Shown piece after piece: positions 36,827 through 46,395 of a stretch of 64,000 bases of DNA (the first letter of the stretch is position 1; every line of letters begins with the position of its first letter). The stretch covers positions 1 through 64,000 of the forward strand of contig JAFGGU010000027.1 in the NCBI GenBank assembly GCA_016930375.1, in the 5' to 3' direction. The notes under the pieces were generated by a model. That model was given only the letters and a program-made list of their open reading frames with translations. It had not been told where the DNA came from and did not search any database. The position numbers and the translations under genes are program-made. The stretch is from Bacteroidales bacterium. Lineage in GTDB: Bacteria > Bacteroidota > Bacteroidia > Bacteroidales > UBA10428.

Positions 36827-38671
36827 ATGACAGCTGCAATATATTCAGAAGACACGATACGCACACTCGACTGGAAGGAACACATCCGGAAAAGGCCGGG
36901 TATGTACATCGGTAAGTTGGGAGACGGTTCTTCGCAGGACGACGGGATTTATGTTCTGATCAAAGAGGTTCTCGACAATTCCATTGATGAGTTCATGATG
37001 GGTTTCGGGAAGAAAATCGATATCACCATCAACGAAAACATTGTCCAGATCAGGGATTATGGTCGCGGTATTCCGCTTGGAAAAGTTATTGATGTGGCTT
37101 CGAAGATGAATACCGGTGCCAAATACGACTCCAGGGTTTTTAAGAAATCAGTAGGACTGAATGGTGTTGGTATTAAGGCAGTTAATGCCCTTTCCTCCTA
37201 TTTTGAGATCAGGTCTTACAGGGAGGGTAAAGTCAAGGCTGTCAGTTTCAGCGAGGGAAATATCCAGCAGGAACTTCCGGAAGAGCCCACCGATATGAAA
37301 AACGGCACCCTGGTTTCATTTGTTCCTGACCAGAAGATGTTCGGCCATTTCAGGTACATGGCGGATTACCTGGAAGCCATGATCCGGAATTATGTGTACC
37401 TCAATTCGGGCCTGACCATTTATCTGAACGGCACGCCGTATTTTTCCAAAGACGGACTGGTGGATTTGCTGAGGGACAATGTGAACGGGGACGCACTTTA
37501 TCCGATCATCCACCTGAAGGATGAGGATATTGAACTGGCCCTGACCCATGGCAGCCAGTACGGGGAAATCTATTACACCTTTGTGAACGGTCAGCATACC
37601 ACCCAGGGCGGTACCCACCTGGCTGCATTTAAGGAGGCCCTGGTGAAAACAGTTCGTGATTTTTACAAAAAGGATTTTGACCCGGCTGATATTCGCATAT
37701 CCATAGTAACTGCCCTCAGCATAAAAGTGGAAGAGCCTGTTTTTGAATCACAGACCAAAACCAAGCTCGGTTCAAAAGATATGGCCCCCGACGGCATATC
37801 TGTCCGCAATTTCATCACGGATTTCCTCAAGAAACACCTGGATAATTACTTGCACAAGCACCCGGAGATTGCAGATATCCTGCTGAAGAAGATTGTGGAA
37901 TCGGAGAAGGAAAGAAAGGCGATATCCGGAATTCAGAAACTCGCCAGGGAACGGGCCAAAAAGTCGAACCTCCACAACCGCAAATTGAGGGATTGCAAGA
38001 TTCATTTAAATGACAATGATGAAAGACATCTCGATTCCACCATTTTCATCACCGAGGGTGACTCCGCCAGCGGCTCCATTACAACATCACGCGATGTCGG
38101 CACACAGGCCGTATTCAGTCTGAAAGGAAAGCCGCTGAATGTTTACGGACTAACCAAGAAAATCGTTTACGAGAATGAGGAATTCAATCTGCTGCAGGCT
38201 GCCCTTGCCATTGAGGACGGATTGGAAAACCTGCGCTACAACAATATTGTGATCGCCACCGATGCGGATGTAGACGGAATGCATATCCGGCTCCTGTTGA
38301 TGACTTTTTTCCTCCAGTTCTTCCCTGACCTGGTTCGACAAGGCCATCTTTATATCCTGCAAACGCCGCTATTCAGGGTCAGAAATAAAAAAAGCACCTT
38401 GTACTGTTACAGTGATGATGAAAAGACAAATGCCATAAAAAAGCTCGGACCCAATCCTGAAATTACCCGTTTCAAAGGGTTGGGAGAAATCTCACCCGAG
38501 GAGTTCCGGCATTTTATCGGCAAGGATATCCGGCTTGAACCGGTAAGAGTGAAAAAAGGCGACCATATCCAGGATATACTACCGTTTTACATGGGCAAAA
38601 ACACCCAGGAGCGGCAGGATTTTATCATTGAAAACCTCCGGGTGGAAGCGGATGTGGTTGAAGCGTTATAG
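36827..38671 (+). CDS. parE: DNA topoisomerase IV subunit B
   Basis: 614 residues from ATG 36827 ([19 protein letters not shown]); ATG 36818 is also possible. GHKL ATPase motifs: [20 protein letters not shown] and [20 protein letters not shown] motifs: [11 protein letters not shown] and [12 protein letters not shown]. The subunit hydrolyses ATP to drive strand passage. The short length, without the long GyrB insertions, and the adjacent parC-type gene support ParE rather than GyrB. parC follows after 25 bases. Confidence 0.93.
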   Translation: MTAAIYSEDTIRTLDWKEHIRKRPGMYIGKLGDGSSQDDGIYVLIKEVLDNSIDEFMMGFGKKIDITINENIVQIRDYGRGIPLGKVIDVASKMNTGAKYDSRVFKKSVGLNGVGIKAVNALSSYFEIRSYREGKVKAVSFSEGNIQQELPEEPTDMKNGTLVSFVPDQKMFGHFRYMADYLEAMIRNYVYLNSGLTIYLNGTPYFSKDGLVDLLRDNVNGDALYPIIHLKDEDIELALTHGSQYGEIYYTFVNGQHTTQGGTHLAAFKEALVKTVRDFYKKDFDPADIRISIVTALSIKVEEPVFESQTKTKLGSKDMAPDGISVRNFITDFLKKHLDNYLHKHPEIADILLKKIVESEKERKAISGIQKLARERAKKSNLHNRKLRDCKIHLNDNDERHLDSTIFITEGDSASGSITTSRDVGTQAVFSLKGKPLNVYGLTKKIVYENEEFNLLQAALAIEDGLENLRYNNIVIATDADVDGMHIRLLLMTFFLQFFPDLVRQGHLYILQTPLFRVRNKKSTLYCYSDDEKTNAIKKLGPNPEITRFKGLGEISPEEFRHFIGKDIRLEPVRVKKGDHIQDILPFYMGKNTQERQDFIIENLRVEADVVEAL

Positions 38672-38696
38672 TCAGCAATAAATCGGAATATTTCCA

Positions 38697-41363
38697 ATGG
38701 GTGTTGAAGAATTTGAATTCCACGAGGAGAACGGTGCGGAAGAGCAAACCGGAAACGATGCCGGCATCGAGGCAGGGTCCGATGATCCGCTCATTGGTAC
38801 CGGTCACGTCACGGAGCTCACAGGTAAGTACAAGGACTGGTTCCTTGATTATGCATCCTATGTAATTCTCGAAAGGGCCGTTCCTCATACCGATGACGGA
38901 CTGAAGCCCGTTCAGCGCAGGATCCTGCATGCCATGCGACAGATAGAGGATGGCCGTTACAACAAGGTCGCCAATATCATTGGCCAAACCATGCAATACC
39001 ATCCGCACGGAGATGCTTCCATCGGAGATGCCCTGGTACAGCTTGGACAAAAGAAACTGCTCATCGATACCCAGGGTAACTGGGGCAATATTTTCACGGG
39101 AGACGGGGCAGCTGCATCGCGATACATTGAGGCAAGATTGTCGAAATTCGCACTGGAGGTGGTATTCAACCCGCGTACTACGGCATGGAAACTATCCTAT
39201 GATGGCCGTAACAAAGAGCCCGTCACCCTTCCCGTCAAGTTTCCCCTATTGCTGGCGCAGGGTGTTGAAGGCATTGCTGTAGGGCTGGCTTCAAAAATAC
39301 TGCCCCATAATTTCAACGAGCTGATCGATGCATCCATAGCTCATTTGCAGGGGAAGAGTTATGAGCTCTATCCGGATTTCCCGACGGGCGGACTGGTGGA
39401 TGTTTCCCGCTACAATGACGGGTTACGGGGCGGCGCGGTAAAGATCAGGGCAAAAATCTCAAAACTCGACAAGAAATCCCTTGTGATTTCGGAACTTCCT
39501 TTCGGACAAACCACCACTTCCCTGATCGACTCCGTTCTGAAGGCCAATGAAAAGGGCAAGATCCGGATCAGAAAAATTGATGATAATACGGCAGGCACTG
39601 TGGAGATTGTCATTCATCTGTTACCGGGCGCCGATCCCGACGTCACCATTGATGCCCTGTATGCATTCACAGATTGTGAAGTGCCAGCGTCACCCAATGC
39701 CTGTGTTATACGTGATGAGAAGCCATGTTTTATAGGCGTTTCTGAAATCCTTCGGGAATCGGTGGAAAATACCGTTCAGCTGCTGACACTGGAACTTCAG
39801 ATCAGACTCGATGAACTTGGGGAGATATGGCATTATGCATCTCTGGAAAGGATATTTATTGAAAATGAGTTGTATGAGCCCATTAAGCTGTGCAAGACCG
39901 AAGAATCAATCCTCGAGACCATTGAAACGGGTCTTGTTCCTTTCCGGAAAAAGCTGAGAAGGGATGTCATTCGGGAGGACCTGGTGCGGTTATCCAATAT
40001 TCCCATCAAAAGAATTTCAAAATTCAGCATTTACAAGGCAGAAGAGTTTATCAGGCAAACAGAGGCCGAAATGGAGGAGGTAAAGAACCACCTTGCCAAT
40101 ATTATTCCATACAGCATCAGCTATTACCGGCAGATCAAAAAGAAATTCGGCACAGGCCGTGAGCGAAAGACCGAAATAAGAGGATTCGATACCATAACAG
40201 CCACAGAAGTAGCCCTTGCGAATGCCAAGCTTTATGTTAACCGTGCAGAAGGCTTTATTGGCACCGGGTTGAAAAAAGATGAGTATGTATGCGACTGTTC
40301 GGATATTGATGATATCATTGTCATCCGGAAAGACGGCAAATTCCTTATTGCCAAGGTGTCAGAAAAACAATTTGTGGGAAAGGACATTGAATTTGCAGGC
40401 GTATTCAAGAAAAATGATGAGCGCACCATTTATAATGTTATCTATCGTGACGGGGAAAACGGAACGACCTATATCAAGCGGTGTGCCATTACAGGACTTA
40501 TGCGGGGTAAGGAGTACACCCTTACCAAAGGTGAGAGTGGTTCACGCATCCTGTACCTCAGCGTGAATCCGAACGGAGAGGCTGAAACGGTTAAAGTAAC
40601 CCTTAAACCCCGGCCCCGGGTAAAAAAGCTGGTGTTTGACGCAGAATTCAGTGAAACGGATATCAAGGGCAGATCATCCATCGGAAATATCATTACCAGG
40701 TATCCGGTACACAAGATTGAACTTAAGGAAAAAGGAGTTTCCACACTGGGCGGAAGGAAAATCTGGTGGGACGAAACCGTGCAGCGACTCAATATAGACG
40801 GGAAAGGAAGCTACCTGGGCGAGTTCTCGGGCAATGACAGGATACTTGTGCTGACCCGCGAAGGGGAGATGCGGTTATCGGGATATGAGCTCACCACGCA
40901 TTTTGAAGAAGACTGGCTTGTTATCCGGAAATACAGACCGGGCCTGATCTTTACGGTAGTATATTATGACGGGGAGCAAAAATTGCATTACATCAAAAGG
41001 TTCGAGGCCGAAGCCATGGAAAAGCCATCCCGTTATTTTGACGAGCATCCCAGATCAAAGTTCATACTACTTTCAGTGAATGACTTTCCACGTCTGGAAC
41101 TCAAATTTGGAGGCAAGCATAAAAAAAAGGATCCTGTGATCCTCGAGGCTGCTGATTTTATCGCGGTTAAGGGATATAAAGCCAAAGGCAAGAGGCTGAG
41201 CAATTATGAAGTGGCGGTAGTCAACGAGCTGGAACCGCTACGGTTCAAAGTGGAATTGCCGGAGCCTCCTGTTGAAGAACTGCCGGATGAACCTGTCCCC
41301 GGTGATAATGAGCCAAAAATTCCCGAAGGCGGCGATACCGGGGAACAGATGTCGTTGTTTTGA
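38697..41363 (+). CDS. parC: DNA topoisomerase IV subunit A
   Basis: 888 residues. After an acidic N-terminus (1-35) come the breakage-reunion blocks: DGLKPVQRRILHAM, QYHPHGDASIGDAL (quinolone-resistance region) and GAAASRYIEARLS with catalytic Tyr143. A coiled coil follows near 425-480. The C-terminal half has beta-pinwheel-like repeats with FLIAKVSEKQFVGKDI and RILVLTREGEMRLSG, and ends in a Pro/Glu-rich tail. With ParE it decatenates daughter chromosomes. Operon with parE. Confidence 0.93.
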   Translation: MGVEEFEFHEENGAEEQTGNDAGIEAGSDDPLIGTGHVTELTGKYKDWFLDYASYVILERAVPHTDDGLKPVQRRILHAMRQIEDGRYNKVANIIGQTMQYHPHGDASIGDALVQLGQKKLLIDTQGNWGNIFTGDGAAASRYIEARLSKFALEVVFNPRTTAWKLSYDGRNKEPVTLPVKFPLLLAQGVEGIAVGLASKILPHNFNELIDASIAHLQGKSYELYPDFPTGGLVDVSRYNDGLRGGAVKIRAKISKLDKKSLVISELPFGQTTTSLIDSVLKANEKGKIRIRKIDDNTAGTVEIVIHLLPGADPDVTIDALYAFTDCEVPASPNACVIRDEKPCFIGVSEILRESVENTVQLLTLELQIRLDELGEIWHYASLERIFIENELYEPIKLCKTEESILETIETGLVPFRKKLRRDVIREDLVRLSNIPIKRISKFSIYKAEEFIRQTEAEMEEVKNHLANIIPYSISYYRQIKKKFGTGRERKTEIRGFDTITATEVALANAKLYVNRAEGFIGTGLKKDEYVCDCSDIDDIIVIRKDGKFLIAKVSEKQFVGKDIEFAGVFKKNDERTIYNVIYRDGENGTTYIKRCAITGLMRGKEYTLTKGESGSRILYLSVNPNGEAETVKVTLKPRPRVKKLVFDAEFSETDIKGRSSIGNIITRYPVHKIELKEKGVSTLGGRKIWWDETVQRLNIDGKGSYLGEFSGNDRILVLTREGEMRLSGYELTTHFEEDWLVIRKYRPGLIFTVVYYDGEQKLHYIKRFEAEAMEKPSRYFDEHPRSKFILLSVNDFPRLELKFGGKHKKKDPVILEAADFIAVKGYKAKGKRLSNYEVAVVNELEPLRFKVELPEPPVEELPDEPVPGDNEPKIPEGGDTGEQMSLF

Positions 41364-41727
41364 CTTAAGCAATAATTCATCCCTTACAGGGATGTTATGT
41401 GTGCAATGATTATGTTCCTACAATAATTCATCCTCTACGAGGATGTTATGTGCTGGGATATTGATATTTCTACAATAATACATCCCCTTCAGGGATGTTG
41501 TGGGTGTGACGATGATTTTTCTGCAATAGCTTTTTCCACGAACCTTGTAGAGGTTCCATTATTGTAGAAATGCATGTCCCGCTACCCCACCACATCCCTG
41601 TAGGGGATGAATTATTTATTTGGATACCACGCACCAAACCCGGATGATACCAACCTTTCCATTCAACCCACCCCGAGGCATTTGCATTTGATCCCTCCGT
41701 TCACTATATTCGTGCACCCTGATTAAA
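41364..41727. other. 364-base gene-free spacer holding REP-like palindromes and the aroA promoter region
   Basis: No credible gene on either strand. Positions 41370-41618 hold five related palindromic units, listed separately. The last 100 bases carry TATATTCG at 41706-41713, one mismatch from the -7 consensus and 14 bases before the aroA ATG. The palindromes may also end the parEC transcript. Confidence 0.75.
41370..41618. repeat. Cluster of five REP-like palindromic elements
   Basis: Copies 1-3 (41371-41400, 41422-41451, 41473-41502) read AATAATTCATCCC, a short loop, then GGGATGTTATG or a close variant; the stem is CATCCCT/AGGGATG, changed to CATCCTC/GAGGATG in copy 2. Copies 4 (41538-41568, stem GAACCT/AGGTTC) and 5 (41592-41618, stem CATCCC/GGGATG, then AATTATTTA) run in the opposite direction. 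Copies 2-4 also share a CTACAATAAT flank. Covarying stems show that the hairpin matters. Confidence 0.85.
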
Positions 41728-43005
41728 ATGATCGATGCGGTGAAAATCAGATCAACGTCTTCTATATTAAGCGGCAGCATTCTCATCCCTGCCTCGAAAT
41801 CCCATACCATCCGGGCGGTTGCCTTTGCTGCCATCGCCGAAGGAACCTCGGTGCTAAAAAATCCCCTGATGTCCGATGATGCAAGATCAGCCGTCACCGG
41901 GGCCGGGGAAATGGGAGCTCAGGTCAGCCTGGGTAAGGACTGGATTATTCAAGGTATCGGCGGGGCTCCGGTGGAATCATGCCGGCATATTGACGTGGGC
42001 AATTCCGGAACCTCGCTGCGCATACTCACCGGCTTGTGTTCCCTGTCAAAACATGCGGTTCAGTTCGACGGCGACAAATCAATCCGTCAGCGGCCTATGG
42101 CGCCACTACTTTCTGCGCTGGAAAATTTGGGAGTAACCATCATTGAATCAACGGGAGGCAACTGTCCTTTTACCATCAGGGGGCCTTTGCAGGGAGGGAG
42201 CACAAGGGTGAACGGCATCAGCTCTCAGTTTCTTACCTCACTGCTGATCGCCTGTCCCATGGCTCCGTTGAATACCGAATTGTTCGTCGATCATCTCAAT
42301 GAAAAACCTTACGTTGAAATAACACTCGACTGGCTTCGCAAGATGGGTATACGGTTTGAACAAAAAGGGCTCGAATGGTTCAGAATATATGGCGGGCAGC
42401 GTTACTGCGCTTTTGAAAGACAAATTCCGGCTGATTTTTCTTCCGCAACCTTTCCGCTATGCGCAGCGGCAGTTACCGGATCGGAAATTCTGATCCGGGG
42501 GCTCGACTTCAGCGATCAGCAAGGTGATAAAGCTGTATTTGATTACTTTAAGAGCATGGGCATGGAGATCAGCCATGCTTCCGAAGGGATTAGGGTAAAG
42601 GGAGGAGCGCTTCACGGTGTGGATATTGATATGAATGCAACCCCCGACGCCTTGCCGGCTATGGCAGTTGCAGCCTGTTTCGCGCAGGGAACGACACGGT
42701 TGCTGAATGTGCCCCAGGCCAGGTTGAAAGAATGTGACAGAATTGCCGCCATGGCAACGGAGCTTACAAAAATGGGCGCGCAGGTGGAGGAACTTAAAGA
42801 CGGTCTGGTCATCCGGCAAAGCCAACTGAAAGGCACACGGGTTCATGGCTATGATGATCATCGCATGGTAATGGCCCTTTCTGTAGCCGGACTGGGAGCT
42901 GGGGGTGAGACCATTGTAGACACAGCCGAATCGGCAGGAATTACCTACCCGGGTTTTGTGGAGGACATGGCCGGACTGGGAGCGCACTTTGACATACTGG
43001 AGTAA
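41728..43005 (+). CDS. aroA: EPSP synthase (3-phosphoshikimate 1-carboxyvinyltransferase) or close paralogue
   Basis: 425 residues in the two-domain enolpyruvyl transferase fold. Key residues are present: Lys24 in ASKSHTIRA, GNSGTSLR (91-98), DGDKSIRQRPM (114-124), Asp in NATPDALPAMA, KECDRI and YDDHRMVMA. The standard reaction joins PEP to shikimate-3-phosphate. The SKSHTIRA form in place of SKSISNRA marks a less common subclass. The downstream gene is a chorismate-synthase homologue with altered active site, so a related but different substrate for the pair is possible. The stop codon opens an 8-base tandem repeat. Confidence 0.85.
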   Translation: MIDAVKIRSTSSILSGSILIPASKSHTIRAVAFAAIAEGTSVLKNPLMSDDARSAVTGAGEMGAQVSLGKDWIIQGIGGAPVESCRHIDVGNSGTSLRILTGLCSLSKHAVQFDGDKSIRQRPMAPLLSALENLGVTIIESTGGNCPFTIRGPLQGGSTRVNGISSQFLTSLLIACPMAPLNTELFVDHLNEKPYVEITLDWLRKMGIRFEQKGLEWFRIYGGQRYCAFERQIPADFSSATFPLCAAAVTGSEILIRGLDFSDQQGDKAVFDYFKSMGMEISHASEGIRVKGGALHGVDIDMNATPDALPAMAVAACFAQGTTRLLNVPQARLKECDRIAAMATELTKMGAQVEELKDGLVIRQSQLKGTRVHGYDDHRMVMALSVAGLGAGGETIVDTAESAGITYPGFVEDMAGLGAHFDILE

Positions 43006-43042
43006 TAAATCAATAAATCAATAAATCAATAAATCAATAATT
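43003..43042. repeat. CAATAAAT tandem repeat between aroA and aroC
   Basis: Five 8-base units (one TAATAAAT, three CAATAAAT, one CAATAATT) run from the aroA stop codon to 8 bases before the aroC ATG. Copy number would change the leader of aroC. Confidence 0.9.
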
Positions 43043-43050
43043 ATTATAAT

Positions 43051-44370
43051 ATGCTGGGATGTACTTACGGAAATCTTTTTAAAACCACCGTTGCCGGTGG
43101 ATCATACCAGGAGGGACTGTCCATCAACATTCAGGGTGTTCCCCCCGGATATCTTTTTACCGAAGAGGAGATTTATGTTGAACTCATGTTGCGCAAGCCC
43201 GGGCAGGGTGAGCTCACTTCACCAAGGCGCGAAGCCGATGTTCCCATACTTTTCAGCGGGATTAATGTGGCCGATACCATGCCTGGCTTCAGGAATGCAG
43301 GATACACCAATGGTACACCCCTGGTGATCCTGATTCCCAACGTCGACAGGCACCTGGAACACATTGAACAGTACCGTTCGACCAACCGCACTCCGCGACC
43401 CGGACATGCATCCTATGCTTCCTACCAGAAGTACGGATCCTGGGATGATTCAATCGGAGCGGGCTTTTTCAGCGGACGCTATACATCTTCCATTGTGGCT
43501 GCCGGGTGTATTGCCAAGAAAGTTTTGAAGGACCACGGCATTGAAGTGGTTTCTTTTGTTCGTGAAGCGGCCGGTATACGCATGAAGGACATGCCTGTTG
43601 CCGAAATTAAAAAGAAAGCTGCTGCCTATCGTGAGGTCAGGAAACTGCACGATCCGGTATACCTCGACCTGTTTGCTTCCGGCAAAATGAAAGCTGACAT
43701 GCGCTTTTTTGAGAAGGCAGCCATCCTGGCTGATCTGGAGACGCGAATCCCCGATATCAAAAGACCCATTTACGATGAAGAGGATGTACGTAAAAAATAC
43801 GGCATTAATCCCAAACTCTTCTGTCCCGATCCCGATGTGGCTGACACGATGTACAACGAGATCCTTCGCATCATGCAGGATGGGGATTCATCGGGTGGCA
43901 TAGTGGAGATTATTGTGACAGGAGTACCTGCAGGTATGGGAGAGCCCGTTTTCAACAAACTGGATGGGGAGCTGGGCCGCCTGATGAGCATTGGCACGGT
44001 GAAGGCAGTGGAAATCGGCTGCGGAATGGAAGCAGCCAGGATGACCGGTTCGCAGTGCAACGACGCCCTGCGTGTAAAGGACGGCAAGGTGGTGTTTACG
44101 TCAAACCAGGCTGGCGGTATTACAGGTGGTCTCACTACGGGTCAGGACATTATTGCCCGTGTTGCCGTAAAGCCCACCCCTACTATTGCCAAACCACAGC
44201 TAACCATTGACAAGGTAAGCCTTGAGAACAAAGAGCTGGCGGCAGTCACGAGGCGTGACCCTACAATAGTGGCGCGCATGTGGCCGGTGACAGAAGCTTA
44301 TACATCTTTGATTATCCTGGATGCATACATGCACCATGTAGGATACCAGGCTATGCGGCCTAAAAACTAA
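43051..44370 (+). CDS. aroC: Chorismate synthase homologue with altered active-site residues and a large insert
   Basis: 439 residues against a usual 350-370. The fold is clear: YGNLFKTTVAGG, IQGVPPGY, TSPRREADVP, PRPGHASYASYQKYG, GGIVEIIVTGVPAGMGEPVF and VKPTPTIAKPQ. The N-terminal GESHG reads GGSYQ (16-20), so the catalytic His is Tyr19. The GGGHFSGR block reads GAGFFSGR (136-143), and RHD near the C-terminus is RRD (401-403). His119 is kept. About 65 extra residues lie at 180-255. The normal enzyme makes chorismate with reduced FMN. Here function may be changed; the gene follows aroA by 45 bases. Confidence 0.82.
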   Translation: MLGCTYGNLFKTTVAGGSYQEGLSINIQGVPPGYLFTEEEIYVELMLRKPGQGELTSPRREADVPILFSGINVADTMPGFRNAGYTNGTPLVILIPNVDRHLEHIEQYRSTNRTPRPGHASYASYQKYGSWDDSIGAGFFSGRYTSSIVAAGCIAKKVLKDHGIEVVSFVREAAGIRMKDMPVAEIKKKAAAYREVRKLHDPVYLDLFASGKMKADMRFFEKAAILADLETRIPDIKRPIYDEEDVRKKYGINPKLFCPDPDVADTMYNEILRIMQDGDSSGGIVEIIVTGVPAGMGEPVFNKLDGELGRLMSIGTVKAVEIGCGMEAARMTGSQCNDALRVKDGKVVFTSNQAGGITGGLTTGQDIIARVAVKPTPTIAKPQLTIDKVSLENKELAAVTRRDPTIVARMWPVTEAYTSLIILDAYMHHVGYQAMRPKN

Positions 44371-44389
44371 ATTCTTAATACAATACATT

Positions 44390-46351
44390 ATGCAAGTACC
44401 TGACATTCCTTCAAGCCTGAAGACCTTGAAGTCTCTGTTTTTGCTTTTCGTCCTGGCGTTGCTGCTTCAAACAGCCGCTTATGCCGAGGTGACACTTCCC
44501 TTCATTATCTCTGACAACATGGTTTTACAGCGTGACGTGCCTGTAAATATATGGGGATGGGCTAAACCCGGTGAAAGGATAACCTTAGCCATGGCCGATC
44601 AGAAGATCTCTGTGAAAACCTCAACCAGCGGTGAATGGAAGGTTCAGCTTAAACCCATTCCTGCCGGTGGTCCTTTTGAAATGAAGATTTCAGGCAAGAA
44701 TGACCTTGTTTTGAAAAACATCCTGGTAGGTGATGTGTGGGTTTGCGGCGGACAATCCAATATGGAATGGCCGCTGTCGCAATCGAGAAACTGGATGGCA
44801 GACAAAAGCACGGTTGATAACCCGAAGATCCGGTTGTTCTATGTTCCCAAGAACATGAGCATGAAGCCTCTGCCCAACACAAAAGAAGCCCGTTGGGAAA
44901 TGTGTGATGCCAAAACAGCTGCTTCATTTTCTGCCATCGGATACTACTTCGGAAAAAACCTGGTTAAACAACTGGATGTGCCCATTGGCCTTATCAACAG
45001 CAACTGGGGCGGTACCGATATTGAAACCTGGATAAGCCTGGAAACCATGTATGAGGACAAGAATTATTCAGCAGCCATTGAGAAGATGAAGACCGTTAAC
45101 CTCGATGAAATGCAGAAAGAGGCTGACAGGAAGATAAAGGAATGGCAGAATGCCATCAGTAATGAGGATCCCGGTGTTGTGTCGAAATGGTATTCCCCTG
45201 AATTCAACGCATCAGGCTGGGAAGTGATGAAGTTGCCGCAGGCATGGGAAGGAGCGGGTTTACCCGGGTTGGACGGAGTAGTATGGTTTAGGAAGGAATT
45301 TAAATTAAGCGCTGCAGAGGCCGCCGGGGAAGTAATCATCAGCCTGGGCCCGATTGATGATAGTGATGAATGTTACGTAAACGGGAAACTGATCGGCAAA
45401 ACAGAAAACCGCTACGATTTCCCGCGTGAATATAAACTGGCTTCCGGCCTGCTGAAAGAAGGCAATAACGTCATTTGCATCAAAGTCATTGACACCGGTG
45501 GCGGTGGAGGCCTCTGGGGCATGGACAACCAGCTGTATGTTGAAGCGGATGGTGATAAAAGAAGTCTGGCAGGTGACTGGTTTTACAAGGTCGGTTTAAA
45601 TCTGCCCGCACCGCGGGATGTATCCAGTCCCAACAGTCTGCCTTCATTGCTGTACAATGGTATGATCAACCCGCTCATCCAATACCCCATCAAAGGGGTC
45701 ATCTGGTACCAGGGTGAAAACAATGCAGGTAATTACATGAAATACAGGGAATTGTTCCCCGCCATGATTCGCGATTGGCGCAATAAATGGAAAACAGGGG
45801 ATTTTACCTTTCTCTTCGTTCAGCTTGCCAATTACATGGAACCGCCCCAGGTCCCGCAACAAAGCAGCTGGGCCGGTTTACGGGAGGCACAAACCATGAC
45901 TTTGAGCGTACCGAAGACCGGTATGGCCGTCATCATTGACATAGGTGAGGCCAAGGACATCCATCCGAGGAATAAGGATGATGTCGGATACCGGTTGTCG
46001 CTTGCAGCCCTGAAGATTGCCTATGGCAAGGACCTGGTCTATTCGGGACCGGTGTTCAAATCCATGGAAATCAGCGGTGACAAGGCAGTTCTGGAGTTTG
46101 ACCATGTAGGTTCGGGTTTGATGGCAAAAGACCGGTATGGATACCTGAAGGCTTTTTCAATAGCAGGGGCAGACGGGAAGTTTGTGTGGGCGATAGCATC
46201 AGTTGCCCCGGGTAATAAAGTGGTTGTATCCAGTGATGCGGTAAAAAATCCGGTGGCAGTCAGATATGCATGGGCCGATAATCCCGAAGATGCAAACCTC
46301 TATAATGCGGAAGGCTTACCTGCCTCACCTTTCAGAACAGATGACTGGTAA
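44390..46351 (+). CDS. Sialate O-acetylesterase family protein
   Basis: 653 residues. A signal peptide ends near YAEV (about 33). SGNH esterase blocks: VCGGQSNMEWPL with the nucleophile Ser, IKGVIWYQGENNAG and the Asp-x-His of KDIHPRNKDD. A jelly-roll carbohydrate-binding insert (about 255-385, with WFRKEFKLS and NNVICIKVID) splits the catalytic domain, as in Bacteroides EstA-type enzymes. It removes acetyl groups from sialic acids or other acetylated sugars in the periplasm. It follows aroC by 19 bases; no polysaccharide-utilisation partner is next to it. Confidence 0.9.
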   Translation: MQVPDIPSSLKTLKSLFLLFVLALLLQTAAYAEVTLPFIISDNMVLQRDVPVNIWGWAKPGERITLAMADQKISVKTSTSGEWKVQLKPIPAGGPFEMKISGKNDLVLKNILVGDVWVCGGQSNMEWPLSQSRNWMADKSTVDNPKIRLFYVPKNMSMKPLPNTKEARWEMCDAKTAASFSAIGYYFGKNLVKQLDVPIGLINSNWGGTDIETWISLETMYEDKNYSAAIEKMKTVNLDEMQKEADRKIKEWQNAISNEDPGVVSKWYSPEFNASGWEVMKLPQAWEGAGLPGLDGVVWFRKEFKLSAAEAAGEVIISLGPIDDSDECYVNGKLIGKTENRYDFPREYKLASGLLKEGNNVICIKVIDTGGGGGLWGMDNQLYVEADGDKRSLAGDWFYKVGLNLPAPRDVSSPNSLPSLLYNGMINPLIQYPIKGVIWYQGENNAGNYMKYRELFPAMIRDWRNKWKTGDFTFLFVQLANYMEPPQVPQQSSWAGLREAQTMTLSVPKTGMAVIIDIGEAKDIHPRNKDDVGYRLSLAALKIAYGKDLVYSGPVFKSMEISGDKAVLEFDHVGSGLMAKDRYGYLKAFSIAGADGKFVWAIASVAPGNKVVVSSDAVKNPVAVRYAWADNPEDANLYNAEGLPASPFRTDDW

Positions 46352-46395
46352 TTAAAAAATCATTATCTTTCCTTACAATATTAAAATGATGCGCC

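Noticed and set aside
41370-41618. Repeats between parC and aroA as a CRISPR array
   Set aside because: Units are palindromes of unequal spacing in both orientations, with related flanks instead of unique spacers and no cas genes nearby.
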